A stretch of 64,000 bases of DNA. Source: Symbiodinium natans. Lineage: Eukaryota; Sar; Dinophyceae; Suessiales; Symbiodiniaceae. A program made the translations under genes and the position numbers. The stretch covers positions 124,001 to 188,000 of the forward strand of contig CAJNDS010002620.1 in NCBI GenBank assembly GCA_905221605.1. The letters run 5' to 3'. Numbering within the stretch: position 1 is the stretch's first letter; each line of letters begins with the position of its first letter. Shown piece after piece: positions 41,205 to 52,299 of this stretch. The notes under the pieces are model-generated. The model was not told the DNA's origin. It worked only from the letters and a program-made list of their open reading frames with translations, and made no database searches.

Positions 41205-41745
41205 CAGTGAAGACCCATAGTGCGCTCCATTCCCTGAGTTCCCATGGCCTCAGCACGCCCAAACCCTCGCCGGTACTCCATTCCCTGAGTTCGTTCCCGC
41301 GCATGCCCAAACCCCCGTCGCTCCACCCGTGCCACCCATGGCCTCAGCACGCCCAAACCCATGGGGCCTCATGGCCCCATGGCCCCAAGGTCCCATGGCC
41401 CCATGTCCCTAGACCCGAAGCAGTCCCCGACCCGAGGCTGGCCTGGCCCCCAAGGCCCACGACCCCCATGGCCCCATGGCCTCATGCACGGCACGCCGCC
41501 CACTCCGCTCCCCTCTTGCTCTCCTCTGACCCATACGCGGTCTCCTCTCATGCCCCCATGCCCCCCACACAGACCCTAAGCTGAGTTTTAAGGGCTCCGG
41601 TGCACTGCTCGCTCCGCTCCCCGTGCTGTCCATGGCCCATAGCTGAGTTTTAAGAGCTCCAGTGCAGTGCATGGCCGCCCCCTCGCTGCCCCTCCTCTCC
41701 CCGCCCGCTCCGGCCAAGCCCCATGACCCCCATGGCCCCCATGAG
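41205..41745. repeat. CCATGG-rich repeat block
   Basis: Many GGCCCCATGG/CCCATGGCC palindromic units, repeated CAGCACGCCCAAACCC and TCCATTCCCTGAGTTC segments, and a duplicated AGCTGAGTTTTAAGRGCTCC at 41579 and 41641. The same CCCATGGC motif underlies the GGAM repeat at 2082-2136. Long frames here are low complexity. Confidence 0.8.
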
Positions 41746-42480
41746 TGTACGACGAGGCCTCAGGTTCAAGTCTCCTGGTTACGGGGGTTTAGGGTTTGGG
41801 GGTTTGGGGTTTCAGGGTTGCGGGTTTCGGGTTTGCGGTTTGCGGTTTTAGATTTGGGGTTTAGCCCCAACTCCCTGCGCATCAGGGCTCCATGTTTCGC
41901 CCCCCTGAACTCTACAACCTGACCAAGCCCTGCGCATATATCTATATATATATATATATACATAATCCGCGGCCGGAGCCCACAGTGCCTTGGCCCCCCT
42001 TGGAGGGGGTCGGCGGCACTGGCGGTAGCCATTAAATATGAATAGAACAATAGGGCGGTGATAAGGACAAGAAAGCAACCGCCCAAAAGACTTTGATTGA
42101 CAATGGTATTTGTGGGGCAAAAATTAAAAAGGGCCTGTTAAACTGGTATAAATTTGTATTGGGGCCCCTCCTTGGAGTGAAGGCGTCTAGGGTCTTAGCT
42201 GGCTCAATGCGCATGCGCACTAAGCCCCCTTCGCCTCATAGACCCTGTAAGCCCCAATGAGCCCGAATGTGCTTGTAAGCCCTGCTGGTCCATATTGGTC
42301 CAGAATTGCCCGATGTTTGTCCTACACAAGCCCTACAAGCCCTAAGCCCTAAGCCCTAAACCCTAAACCCTAAACCCTCGTTCCAGCCACGCCACGCCGG
42401 CCAGCGTGATCCAAAGCCAAGGGCCCGTCTCGGGGTCGGAGAGTTCCTGCACAGGGCTCGGCTTCGGTCTAGGGTGTGGG
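41745..42480. other. Unassigned stretch with telomere-like remnants
   Basis: Degenerate GGGTTTGGG DNA at 41780-41870, (TA)n at 41938-41960 and a CCCTAAA cluster at 42340-42378. No gene supported. Confidence 0.5.
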
Positions 42481-42718
42481 CTGTAGGGTTTAGGGTTTAG
42501 GGCTAGGGTTTAGGGTTTAGGGTTTAGGGTTTAGGGTTTAGGGTTTAGGGTTTAGGGTTTAGGGTTTAGGGTTTAGGGTTTAGGGTTTAGGGTTTAGGGT
42601 TTAGGGTTTAGGGTTTAGGGTTTAGGGTTTAGGGTTTAGGGTTTAGGGTTTAGGGTTTAGGGTTTAGGGTTTAGGGTTTAGGGTGTAGGGTTTGGGGTTT
42701 AGGGTTTAGGGTTTAGGG
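42481..42718. repeat. Largest telomere-like array, (TTTAGGG) about 32 units
   Basis: About 235 bp of almost perfect TTTAGGG in + orientation with only a few variant units (GCTAGGG, TGTAGGG, TTTGGGG). Degenerate units continue to about 42850. It is internal, with ordinary sequence on both sides. Confidence 0.98.
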
Positions 42719-42946
42719 CTTATGGTTCTTTTTTTGGTACTTGTACGGGTTTAGTTTAGAGGGTTGAGGGTTCATAGGGTTTATGGTACAGGATTTAGGT
42801 TAAGGTTTGAGGTTTTAGGTTCAAGGTTTTAAGGTTTAGGGCTCAGGCTTTGAGGTATCACCCGGAGCTTTTGGCAAGGTCATCCGAACACCCCAGCTTC
42901 CCAGCCCATAATCGCTGAATTCGGGATGGCCTGCTTCCAGTCTCCG

Positions 42947-43013
42947 TGCTCTCTCTCTCTCTCTCTACACTCCGTGCTCTCTCTCTCTCTCTCTCGCTCT
43001 CTCGCTCTCTCTG
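42947..43013. repeat. (CT)n microsatellite
   Basis: CTCTCT tracts interrupted by an ACTCCGTG duplication. Confidence 0.95.
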
Positions 43014-43192
43014 ACTGAACCCAAAAAGGCAAAAAGCTCAGCACTTTAACCCACCCATACCCACCCTGAACCTGATCAGATCCCCCAAGCCCTCGACCCC
43101 AGAACAAACCTCAAGAGCGTAGCAACCGTGAAGCACCTGCCTGGGAGAATTTTCCCAGGCGCTCTTTAGAGAGGAGTGGCGAGGCTGGAACC

Positions 43193-44292
43193 TCACCGAT
43201 TCTCAAAAACCTCTCTGGGGCACTCAATGCACTTGCAATCACTCAGCTTGGTGGCAAAAATGCTAATATTTTGAGAGCTCGGAAGCTCTGGCAACTTCGG
43301 ACATGCGCGTAGGTCACGCGCTACACTGCAAGCTGACAGGCTCAGCGCGATGAGTTCGTCCTTTATACGACGCACGGATGCATGCTGGCCTTCTCACCTG
43401 CAAGAAGCCTGCCGGAAAGCCGCCAACTTGCGACAGTGGCCGCCCTGCGGCTCGATTCTCTGCAGGGCGCGGCAAGTTGCCTTCAGATGCGCTCGGGTAC
43501 GCGGGCGGTCCAGGCCTGCGCGAGCGCCACGATCAACCCGGAGGCCTCTTTGCTCCTGTTTGCTCCTGCTGTATTGGAACTCCCACACCGGCTGCGGCAG
43601 ACGAATCGCCGACAGTGTGCTTTCGGGCTCGCTCGTGGCTAGTGACTCAAGCTACTAATAGCAGGGACGGGGCCGCCACCAAGAATAGTCGAAGATTCAA
43701 ACTGGACGTCCTGGAGATTTGAGCAGCGTTCGCGCACAGCAAGTTTGCTAAAACCCTCGTCCAACTCTTCCTGTGGGGTGCTGTACCCAGTGAGCAACTC
43801 GGACATTTCTGCAACATGCATCTTGATCAACTCGGCATGCTCTTTTCCGAAGTTCTGCCACTGGTCAAGCCAAACTCCAGTGAGACCCATGCTTGTCGCA
43901 TCGTGCGCATGCTTGCGCGTACTTCCAGAATACACATGGGCCATGTCTAGATACTGCTTGCGATCCTGCCAATTGGGCAGCCAACTTTCCTGTGCCAGAT
44001 CTTGTTCGCGGAGCGAGGCTCAGTGTCACGGCTTGTCTCCGAAACTTCCCGGCGGTCGCTTAGCTCTGGCTGTTCTGCGCCGCCAGCGGATACAACGTTG
44101 AAATTTGGTCGTCGAATCTTCCCCCCCCCCCCCTCCATTGCAAGTAGTGGCCTCCGGCTTTGGCAGCTGCTCTCCTAGCTGAGAACAGTAACAAGTGCCG
44201 GGCTTGGGTGTCTTCTCAGCGGCTTTTTTGTGTCCGTGAATCAAAACAGCGTTCGGTCGCAGTGGCTCCCTCTCTGTTGATGGCCATATCAC
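43193..44292 (-). CDS. Unrecognised multi-exon gene
   Basis: Minus exons in order: 44292-44090 (EREPLRPNAVLIHGHKKAAE, then GTCYCSQLGEQLPKPEATT, including a Gly run from poly-C), 44010-43700 (SLREQDLAQESWLPNWQDRK, then MGLTGVWLDQWQNFGKEHAE and KMHVAEMSELLTGYSTPQEE), 43585-43396 (EFQYSRSKQEQRGLRVDRGA, then FRQASC before GTGAGA donor), and 43375-43193 (IKDELIALSLSACSVARDLR, then CKCIECPREVFENR, stop). Coherent order and good texture; family unknown. 44300-44470 holds a poly-G run only. Confidence 0.6.
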
Positions 44293-44473
44293 ACCCTGTT
44301 GTTTTAGGAGACGGCGCCTCTAAGAGGCCGTGCGAGTAACCACAATTTCTGGGCTCGGGGTGGGGTTGGGGGGGGGGGGGGGGGTAATCACGTGACTTGG
44401 GACTTCACACCTGCAACTCCAAAGCCTGAACCCCTAATCCCCAAAGGCCTAAACCCTTGCTGTTTAATTCGGG

Positions 44474-44970
44474 GTTTATAAGCAAAACGCGCCCGCGCCT
44501 AGGCGAGAGCGCAATTTCAAGCAAAAAATGTGTCCGAAACTTCAAAACGACACCCCCGAGAAAAAAAAACACAACAAACAAACGATCCTTAAACCCAAAA
44601 GAATAGTCCAAGCAGCGCAAACCCAAATCCTGAAACCTGAACCCTAAACTTTGAACCTTGAACCCTGAAGAAGAATCAACTTGAGGCCACTTTCAGGATC
44701 CAGTGCACAAGTCTGTTGGGTTACAACCAAAGCACAATTCCAGAAAATCATGCCTGCGCTGTGGCGAGAGCACTATTTCGAACCTGAACTGCCGGTGCCA
44801 TAACGCAGAAAAAACTTTCCGAACCGAAAATCGCCATTTGAAAGTTCAACATGGGGAATGAGCAAAACGTGCCCGCGCCTAGGCGAGAGCGCAAATTCGA
44901 GCAAAAAACGCGTCCAAAACTTCAAAAAAAAAGGGCCCCCTGGAAAAAAACAACAAAAAAAACGATCAGG
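44474..44970. repeat. Duplicated 117-bp segment (44474-44592 and 44854-44970)
   Basis: Both copies contain AGCAAAACGNGCCCGCGCCT, AGGCGAGAGCGCAA, GCAAAAAAYGYGTCC and a following A-rich tail with AACGATC. A weaker third trace may lie near 44755. Probably a dispersed non-coding element. 44593-44853 shows nothing else. Confidence 0.8.
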
Positions 44971-45015
44971 CTTCGAGCGAAAATGCATTTTCCGAAAAAA
45001 TGACCTAACCCTTCA

Positions 45016-45576
45016 GTGTTTTCGAGCCCTGCAAATGCTGCGGTGATCACGAAAGTGTGTGTTTTACTTGGGTTTTCAGCCCTCGACGCGAAAAATGTAA
45101 ACACAGAATGTGTTCAGTCACACGGCCTCTTACGGGCGCCGCCACCTTGTTTTACTCATATGTCGCGGGATGTCGCGGGGCCTTTCTTAGAGGCCTCCTT
45201 GCAAAGGAGGGGCTTGTCGCAGCAAGGGGTTGTTGCGAGAACGGCGTTGTTGCGACACATGGAGCCTGTCACATACCTGGGGCTTGTAGTCGCACCGTTG
45301 CCTATACAGTTCGACTACCGTCTAGCAGGAGTTATTGAAGCCTTTCACGACTCACTGGACCCAGAGTTCAATGAAAGAGCAGCATCATCCCGAGAAGCGG
45401 AAGACTCTCAAGCTCCCCAAAGGGAGCCCACTTCTGCTTCCAAAGCTGGTATAGGAACTGTCTTACTGAGCTCTGCACCACTGGCAGCTGGGGAGTCGTC
45501 GTGGACTCTGCGACGGCGCGAGCGGCCTCCGCCTGAAGGCGAAGCATCACCAAAAAGCAACGGCCGGGCAAACTAA
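45016..45576 (+). CDS. Possible plus-strand ORF, 186 codons
   Basis: Plus frame with RRGLSQQGVVARTALLRHME, VIEAFHDSLDPEFNERAASS and SKAGIGTVLLSSAPLAAGES, ending at TAA. The minus strand is also open at 45368-45571 (ESTTTPQLPVVQSSVRQFLY), so this is only tentative. No family recognised. Confidence 0.35.
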   Translation: MFSSPANAAVITKVCVLLGFSALDAKNVNTECVQSHGLLRAPPPCFTHMSRDVAGPFLEASLQRRGLSQQGVVARTALLRHMEPVTYLGLVVAPLPIQFDYRLAGVIEAFHDSLDPEFNERAASSREAEDSQAPQREPTSASKAGIGTVLLSSAPLAAGESSWTLRRRERPPPEGEASPKSNGRAN

Positions 45577-45918
45577 AGAACGCCGGGGCCTTCTCTACCC
45601 CGAAGCCCCGTCCTCAAAGCCCCTCAACAACCCTAAACCCTAAACCCTAAACCCTAACAACCCTCTGAGCCCACAAAAAGGCTCAAAAAGTGCAAGTTCT
45701 GCCCAGGTGCAAGCGGCTCTGGGCCACACTTCTCAATGTCCCACGCACCCGTGCAACTTGCGAAGCACACCTTTTGCACCTCAAGGGCTGCGCCTTAGGG
45801 GTTTAGGGTTTAGGGGTTGGGGTTTCGGGTTTTGGAGGGCTACTTGGAGGGCTTATAAGGGGCTTTTCAAGAGGACTCGGTTGGCTTTAAATAAGGGTTT
45901 CGGAGCTGGGTTGTAGGC

Positions 45919-46268
45919 TTAGGGCAGTGCGTCAAGCCGGGCGATCACTCTCTGCCTGCTCCGTGCGAAGTCGCTACAGAATGTGAACTTCCTAGCGGAC
46001 ATCTTCATAGGTAGATTTGTATGATTTGTTGATTCATTTTGGCAAGCTGAAAGGCAAACCTCTTCCCAAGACCTCCAGCCCACGCGCAGCCTCAATCTCC
46101 ACATCTGCTCGCAGGACGGGGCGGTCCTGAAAGCTGCTGAAACAAACCCAACCCTACACCCCTAAAGTCAGTCTCTTCATGAGCCCGTCCTCCGTCTTCA
46201 GCAGCTTGTACATCGCCTGCAGTTGACGCCACTCACTCTCGTCCACACCTTGGTGCTCCGAGCTCACA
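45919..46268 (-). CDS. Two exon candidates, unrecognised
   Basis: Minus 46268-46160 reads SSEHQGVDESEWRQLQAMYK then LLKTEDGLMKRLTLG, strongly coding-like and helical. Minus 46104-45919 reads QNESTNHTNLPMKMSARKFT then FARSRQRVIARLDALP to a stop. They may be consecutive exons. Confidence 0.5.
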
Positions 46269-46581
46269 TTTTGCTCAGAATCCACTCAAACGGTCTGAAT
46301 CTCACACTGCCCCCCCCCCCCCCCCCGAGCCAGAAAGAAACAACTTGAAGCTGCAGCTGTGGGACCAACGCCACCCTGCACCACAAACCAGTGGAGCCCG
46401 TCAAAGCACTGCGATTTGGCATTGGTGTGGAGAACACCTGGAGACGGGGCCTTCGAGGGGGAGACAGCTTGAGAATTGAAACCTTTGTGGTCGAAACCCC
46501 TAAACCCCTTTTTGAGAATCTGGTTGAAGGCCCGAAATTGGTTCAGGACGCAAGGCTTTGGTCTTTTTGGCATCTTTCGGC

Positions 46582-46764
46582 CTATACGCCTGTGGGCTTA
46601 GGAGGGACTTCCATGAACAGAATAGCATCCAAACCAAAACAAGCAGCCAACAATGCAGCGGCTGTGCTTGCAACCACTGGATGCTGAGGTCCGATCGCGA
46701 CTGGTACCGCTACTGCTCTTTTCAGTGCTCGAAGTATCCAGACTGACACATTGAGAGCATTCCA
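46582..46764 (-). CDS. Exon with one hydrophobic segment, unrecognised
   Basis: Minus frame NVSVWILRALKRAVAVPVAI, then QHPVVASTAAALLAACFGLD and ILFMEVPPKPTGV ending at a stop. It includes a probable membrane helix. A minus frame at 46440-46330 (TNAKSQCFDGLHWFVVQGGV) could be another exon. Confidence 0.45.
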   Translation of the reverse strand, partial: WNALNVSVWILRALKRAVAVPVAIGPQHPVVASTAAALLAACFGLDAILFMEVPPKPTGV

Positions 46765-46859
46765 GCTAACACCTCTATCACTCTCCCCTCCTGCCTTCCA
46801 ATACTGCTTCGCGCTCGTGTTGCTGTTGCTTTTGCCGGTTTCTTGCTGGCACACTGTTA

Positions 46860-47990
46860 AAGGAAGGACTGCTTCTGAAATTCGAAGCAGCTCATTCCCA
46901 AATAGTTTTGAGGCAACTTGTCGAATTACATACCAGTATCTGCTTCTTACTGGTAGTGGTTACTCCCGTCCCTGTTCCTACTGTACTGCCCGACTACCCA
47001 AACCTAAACATTAGAGTCTACTGGGATTACTTCAGATTGCGGGGCATTTGCAGCAAAGGTGGGATGGAATCAGGCCCCCCTAAACCCTAAGCCCCGAAGC
47101 CCTAAACCTTCAACCCCCCCAAACCAGAGGGCACCCTTCGAGGCGGCTTCGGACAGCGGCTTCAGATCCAAGGTCTCCTGCGAGGCTCAAGAAGGGACTT
47201 TGGAGTGGGGCTTGGGGGCGGAGGAGTTGAGGCTTTTGGGCTGTTTTGGGTGGTTTTGGGGGGAGCCGCGGCAGTACTGGTCAACATCGCCTTTGCTTGG
47301 GGTTGCTTGGGGTACGCGTCGCTCATTCTGAGGCTCACCCTGCTGCAAGGTCGTTGCTCCCACGTCTATTCTGGTAAGAAAAACGACTGCCCAAATGCGT
47401 GAAGCCCCTTCCGCCCACTAACACCACCAGGCTCGAAGGTATTATAACTTCACCTCTCAAGCCTGATTTTCCCGGCAATCCGAAGCCCTGGTTCCCGTTA
47501 GTAACCGCACGGGCTGCTCCTCTGGTCGCGGCATCGGCATCGTTCCATTGTCTCAGTTCGGCTTAACGGTTTAGACTTAGGGCGGCCTCCACTGTAGCTC
47601 GTCTCTGTCTCTGTTTGTCGTGTCAACGTGTCTCAAAATGCTTTGTCCATGTCAGGTTATCTGGTTCGTCTGCTGCGCAGGACGCCATGTCGACAGTGTG
47701 CTTGGCTGCACCTGGGCCTGCGCAACACGGCCTAGAGGACCTTCAAGCGACAGAACCAACACGTGTTGAAGTGCAAGGAAGTTGCTGGCCAGCTTCTCTG
47801 CCTGTCCAGGGAAGACGTGCGCCTACCCTCCTTCGTGCGCTCAAAGCCCCAGCTGGTGCGGGAATTAAAGGACACATAAATCACATGAGGACACCCTCCC
47901 TCAGCCTCCGCTCACTTTTCAGTTCTGGGTTTTTGGAGCTGTAGGCTAAGAGCAATCAGCCCCGATTCCTTGCCTGGCTGCACAGCTGCG
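46860..47990. other. Unassigned stretch
   Basis: Frames on both strands (for example plus 47615-47944, minus 47810-47680) without a clear winner. No repeats of note. Confidence 0.35.
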
Positions 47991-47999
47991 TCTCAGAAG

Positions 48000-49340
48000 A
48001 GACTCCGCACACCCACTGCAGCAGCTTCATGCCTCTCAACACGCGCATCTGCACGACTGCACGTTGGGGTTGCACGGCAGAGCGCTGCATTGTGGGACCT
48101 GTAGGGACCGTTTATGCTTGCGGTACCCAAGAAGGACCATGACTGAGAACATATCTGAACAGCCCTCACATGATGAAAGATCCCACGGCACCTCCGGACT
48201 TCTGTGCGAAGAGAGGCACCTCGATCGCCGCTCTGCCTGCGCAAGCAAGGCAGTTCCTTGGGGTTGGGATCGCTAAGCCTCATCTGGGTCAGTGGGCAGG
48301 TTGAAATCCAACAAGAGCGCGCAGCAGGAGCCCGTCCTGCGCACTTCTCGAACTGCAAGCGCAAGGCCAGGGACGCGTCCGTGACGAGAGCCAGGCCAGT
48401 CAACTCACAGCGCTCGTTGCCTCCATAATCCCGGGCTCGCATACCCCCACTGTTCCATGTTTCAAGTGCAAGCAACCAAGCCGCTCAGCGCCACAAGAAA
48501 CATTGAAACTTAACACCCACGGTTGCAACTGCACCCAGACAGCACCTAAAGGCAGTCTGGCCCACCGCACCTATGTATACGGCAATGTTGGAGCTGTCGG
48601 TGTTGGCCTGTGAAGTTGCACGCCCTTTGTTGCACACACCGTCAAGTTGCACATTGAACGAATCTGAGGTTCCCACAATCCAGTCCCCGCCGAAATGAGT
48701 TGAATGTGCCCACTGGAACTGCCTGGACCTCCAGTGATCCGGCATGCCAAAATGCTCGGATCCGAATGTAGAGTCGTCTCCAGACTACACCCTGCAAACC
48801 TTATAGCATCTTGCAACTTATAACACTTCATCCGATCCTGCTGATTGCCTACCAGCGCCCCCCCTCCCCCCCCCACACATCTGGTACATGGTCCCACCCC
48901 TGGCCGAGAGAACTTCCATCACACGCTACCTCCTGCCATCCATCCAGTCCACAGCATCATCGCGCCGCTTGTGATTTCCACAGCAATCGCCACCACACAG
49001 CGCATGCCCAATGCTTTATAAGGTGTGGGACGAGAGGCTGCAGGCCCTCGTCGCAGAGGCCGGTCAGCTGCACCTCACGGCTAGAAGGTAGGGGTTCCGA
49101 GAAACGCGTTGTGTTGAGGCCGAAGTACCGCTGTGAGCTGCCCGTAAAGGGTTTCGGATGAAAGTTTAACTTCTCAATGTCCTGAAGCTGACATGGTGGT
49201 GCCGGCGTTGTGAAGAGATGGGGGCAAGCGCCTGCTGGTTCAGGGGCGCTGCCCTCAGCTTGCCCAGGTGGACATCCAACGAACTGGCGTACGAGAGGTG
49301 AGTAGATTGGGCTTGGGAAGGTGCACGAGGCGTCCAAGGT
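48000..49340 (-). CDS. Unrecognised multi-exon gene
   Basis: Minus exons: about 49190-49000 (QDIEKLNFHPKPFTGSSQRY, then REVQLTGLCDEGLQPLVPHL), about 48785-48568 (SGDDSTFGSEHFGMPDHWRS, then HFGGDWIVGTSDSFNVQLDG and TDSSNIAVYI), then an in-phase GT-AG intron of about 85 nt, and about 48482-48360 (AWLLALETWNSGGMRARDYG, then GNERCELTGLALVTDASLAL). Further exon(s) towards 48000 are less clear. The YGGNERC...L.L.F pattern faintly recalls CUB-like folds, but that is not supported enough to assign. Confidence 0.6.
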
Positions 49341-50050
49341 GCCCTAGCCTCACCCCTCAACAGCACCCCCTTGGCAGCTGTCCTCAGAACTGAGGTGTTT
49401 CCTAATGCCCAATCTTCTGCCAATCAGGTCAGCCAGACTCCATGATGACTGCAGGCCTCGGACTCAGGCATTCGGGCATGGTTCATTCAGAGGCTTTGCA
49501 GGTGTCTCAAGCTGGCCAGGCCGAAGGGCCTGCTTCCAGAACTTTAGGAGCGAGGAGGCTCGAAGTCGGCGTAGCAGTCCGGTTCGATCGCATTCCAATC
49601 ACACGACGACCACAACAAGCCTTCAAGCCTTCAAGCCTGCCCATGGCCTAAAGTCCAAAGCTCCAAAACCTGCAGCAGCTTCAGCCCTTGCAGCTGCGAG
49701 GCCGCCAGTAGCCGGAGCTCAGTGGCTCGTCCTGCTCAAGGCACACGGTTTAGGTGAACTTCCACCCCGCAGGAATACACAAATCACTGCTCACAGCACG
49801 GCACAGCAAGCAGGAGACACAGAGTGCCCTTAAAATGCCCTAATTTTGAAATTCCATTTTGGTAATTACAGCATGTAGTTGTATAGGTTCATATTCATAT
49901 ATAGCGATATATGTTGCTGTATAAGTTGTTCTACAACCCTTAAATGCCCCAATGCACAACCCATGCACCGGTCCGCCAGCTTGTTGCAGCTGTCGACATT
50001 TGCCCCGGCGGCCACGCTCCAAAGGGCCCTCAGCAGATCGCGGAACTTGA
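49340..50050. other. Unassigned stretch with an AT-rich insert
   Basis: A plus frame at 49405-49833 is open but Ala/Arg/Thr-rich and unconvincing. 49826-49960 is an AT-rich insert bounded by CCCTTAAAATGCCC and CCCTTAAATGCCCC direct repeats. Confidence 0.4.
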
Positions 50051-50051
50051 A

Positions 50052-50107
50052 GGTTTAGGGTTTAGGGTTTAGGGTTTAGGGTTTAGGGTTTAGGGTTTAG
50101 GGTTTAT
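50052..50107. repeat. Telomere-like array (TTTAGGG)8
   Basis: Eight perfect TTTAGGG units, abutting the minus-strand exon at 50107-50405. Confidence 0.95.
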
Positions 50108-50405
50108 CCCCCCCAAGCACAAAGCTCTCCGCAACAAGGGGAGGCTCCCAAGCTGTGGAGAGCACCCACGACACCCGGGATTCCAGCTCCAACTCACAAC
50201 AGCACCAGACTTCTAAGTGGTGCTCCAAAGCCCCCTGGCCCCACCCCCCAACCTTGGATGCTCCAAGCGGCCAGGTCAAAGACCAGGAAGCCATGGAGTG
50301 AGCCATGGCTTCAGGTAAGAGCCGATTCGGGGGGAACAGGTCTTGACTTTTGCCCCCTTCTGATTCTGTGCAGAGCTCTCCTGTTGCGTCCGAATTTTGT
50401 CTCAC
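50097..50405 (-). CDS. Unrecognised coding region, up to 102 codons
   Basis: Minus frame MRQNSDATGELCTESEGGKS, QDLFPPNRLLPEAMAHSMAS, GQGALEHHLEVWCCCELELE and WVLSTAWEPPLVAESFVLGG; its stop lies in the telomere-like array. Strong texture; the true end may be a splice site just before the array. Confidence 0.5.
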   Translation of the reverse strand: MRQNSDATGELCTESEGGKSQDLFPPNRLLPEAMAHSMASWSLTWPLGASKVGGWGQGALEHHLEVWCCCELELESRVSWVLSTAWEPPLVAESFVLGGDKP

Positions 50406-50714
50406 TTATGTGACAGCAGTCATTGTTTCCTCCTGCCTGGCCGCTGAGCTAAGCAAGCTTTGCGATCATACCCTGAGCTTCTCTCCTAAGCCTGAGTGCG
50501 AGGGCGCCCGACGATTTCCTACCAGCAAGCTTTGCAGTCTCGACGAAGATGCTGGCCCTTAACGACCAACGCCCCGCAGCCCAGACCCACGCATCCTCAT
50601 GTCCCTCATGTCCCTAATAACCCCAATCCCTCATGCCCCTTAAAACCCCAATAACCTTACGACTGCTAAGCCCCAATAACTCTATAAATCCGAACAGCTA
50701 ACGCCCCCAACCCG

Positions 50715-51170
50715 AGCAGCACATCACCCCCATGCCAAGGCGGTCCCGTCCGAGCTCCGAGACTGCCTGCGTGATCTTCAACACTTGCAGCCGGTGGCCC
50801 TCAGACACCTGTTGATGCATAGGTTTTGGGGCTGTCGCTTAGGGTTTTCTTGAGGTGCTTGGAGGGCATTGGGGGGTTCAGGGCTGCGGGCTTCGGGAAC
50901 CACCAGTAACGGTCAGCAGTACACGCTTGGCAGTCGCATGGCTGCAAATCTCTGAGCATCTCTGGCTTGCCAAAAAGACACACCGAACCACGTCGGGTAC
51001 GAAGCGCGTGGCAGAAAGCTGTTCGTCCATGGACCGATCTGGGTGCCAGACGGCGGTGAGCTCGTTCGAGACAGCCGTCACTCGCGTCTCCGAGTCGCGC
51101 ATGGCCGCTGCCTCAAAGTCATACCGATTGTCTGGTTGCAGTGCTGCCTGTTGAGCAACTTTCAAACATG
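50715..51170 (-). CDS. Unrecognised gene segment, two exons
   Basis: Minus 51165-50890 reads KVAQQAALQPDNRYDFEAAA, MRDSETRVTAVSNELTAVWH, DRSMDEQLSATRFVPDVVRC and SEICSHATAKRVLLTVTGG. Minus 50810-50715 reads QVSEGHRLQVLKITQAVSEL then GRDRLGMG. Both are strongly coding-like. 50540-50715 has CCCCAATAAC-type degenerate repeats. Confidence 0.55.
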
Positions 51171-51237
51171 TCTACAGCTTGGGTTTCCAGGAACCAGATC
51201 TTGGAGACCCTGGCGAGTCTCCCATGAAGCGGAAAAG

Positions 51238-51302
51238 CCTAAACCCTAAACCCTAAACCCTAAACCCTTAACCCTAAACTAGGCCCTAAACCCTAAACCC
51301 TT
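51238..51302. repeat. Telomere-like array (CCCTAAA)n
   Basis: About nine units with one break (AACTAGG), directly next to the exon at 51320. Confidence 0.92.
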
Positions 51303-51319
51303 TCTTGGGCGCATGCGCG

Positions 51320-51390
51320 CCTGTGCTGCGCTCTGCGCCTTCAGGCGCTCCTCGACCAGGCGCTCGAGGCCGCGGCCGGAGTCCTCACAG
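51320..51390 (-). CDS. Small coiled-coil exon
   Basis: Minus frame SCEDSGRGLERLVEERLKAQ then SAAQARMRPRKG. Charged heptad-like helix; exon ends not fixed. Confidence 0.45.
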
Positions 51391-51563
51391 GAGCTTCAGT
51401 TCTCCAAAGGTCCACTTGGGCAGGTTCTAGTTACTAATGGGCCCTTTTGGGGTTCCTGGCACAATATGCCATTATGCAGAAACCCTTGAATCCTCAGGGT
51501 GTTCAAGGAGGGACCACAATTTGCCCGCAACTAGACTACAAGCACAACATCCATCAACATCCT

Positions 51564-51860
51564 TCAACGCCGACGTGGCCGGTTGAGACGAGCCAACGCT
51601 GTGCACCGTGGCTCATGACTCCCACAGCCCCTTTTTTCTCCGCGGTTTGGGCATCGGCTGTCAGGCGCTCGACGAAATACAGCGAGTAGCTGTTGTCCTG
51701 TTGGCAGCTCTTGAGAACTTGGGAGAGGTCTTCCAGTTACCGGGGGGCGGAAGGAGAGGCTTAGGCCACCTTCCCTTGCAGCACGTTTCACTGCAGGAAG
51801 AGCTGCCGGTCTCCGTAACTTCTCCTGCATTTGGGCTTCCGAAACCCCACCCATCCCCAT
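51564..51860 (-). CDS. Possible coding stretch
   Basis: Minus frames EAQMQEKLRRPAALPAVKRA (51845-51760) and VDRGNGDGWGFGSPNAGEVT (another frame) are both open. One of them may be an exon; no family. Confidence 0.3.
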   Translation of the reverse strand: MGMGGVSEAQMQEKLRRPAALPAVKRAAREGGLSLSFRPPVTGRPLPSSQELPTGQQLLAVFRRAPDSRCPNRGEKRGCGSHEPRCTALARLNRPRRR

Positions 51861-51890
51861 TTCCCCGATCCACCAAAACCTGCACAGCCC

Positions 51891-51982
51891 TAGACCCTAA
51901 ACCCTAAACCCTAAACCCTAAACCCTAAACCCTAAACCCTAAACCCTAAACCCTAAACCCTAAACCCTAAACCCTAACCCCC
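51891..51982. repeat. Telomere-like array (CCCTAAA)12
   Basis: About twelve nearly perfect units. Confidence 0.97.
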
Positions 51983-52002
51983 AACCCGAGCAGACGAGGC
52001 CT

Positions 52003-52075
52003 CTCCCAAGCTGGGGTGGCAGCGGCGCAGCCGTCGGAAGAAGGCGCATCGGGTCTCCAGCCCTTGGGTACCCTA
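52003..52075 (-). CDS. Small exon, unrecognised
   Basis: Minus frame GLETRCAFFRRLRRCHPSLG then EASSAR between an array and AT-rich DNA. Confidence 0.38.
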
Positions 52076-52109
52076 AAACCTGTGTGTTTGTATACATCTG
52101 CACATATAC

Positions 52110-52175
52110 ACACAGACATGTATATACATGTGTATATATGTATATGTATGTATATATGCAGATATATTATAATAG

Positions 52176-52206
<31 letters not shown>

Positions 52207-52290
52207 CGCGTTATTTGTATTTATAACAATATTTATATTTATATTCGTACTTACATATTTGTTTGTTTATTCATTTATAGTATGCTCTAC
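52110..52290. repeat. (TA)n/TGTATA microsatellite
   Basis: TATATG and pure TA tracts with AT-rich continuation. Confidence 0.9.
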
Positions 52291-52299
52291 CCGACCACC

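Noticed and set aside
42481-42718. A true chromosome end
   Set aside because: Ordinary sequence continues on both sides, and similar arrays occur in both orientations across the window.
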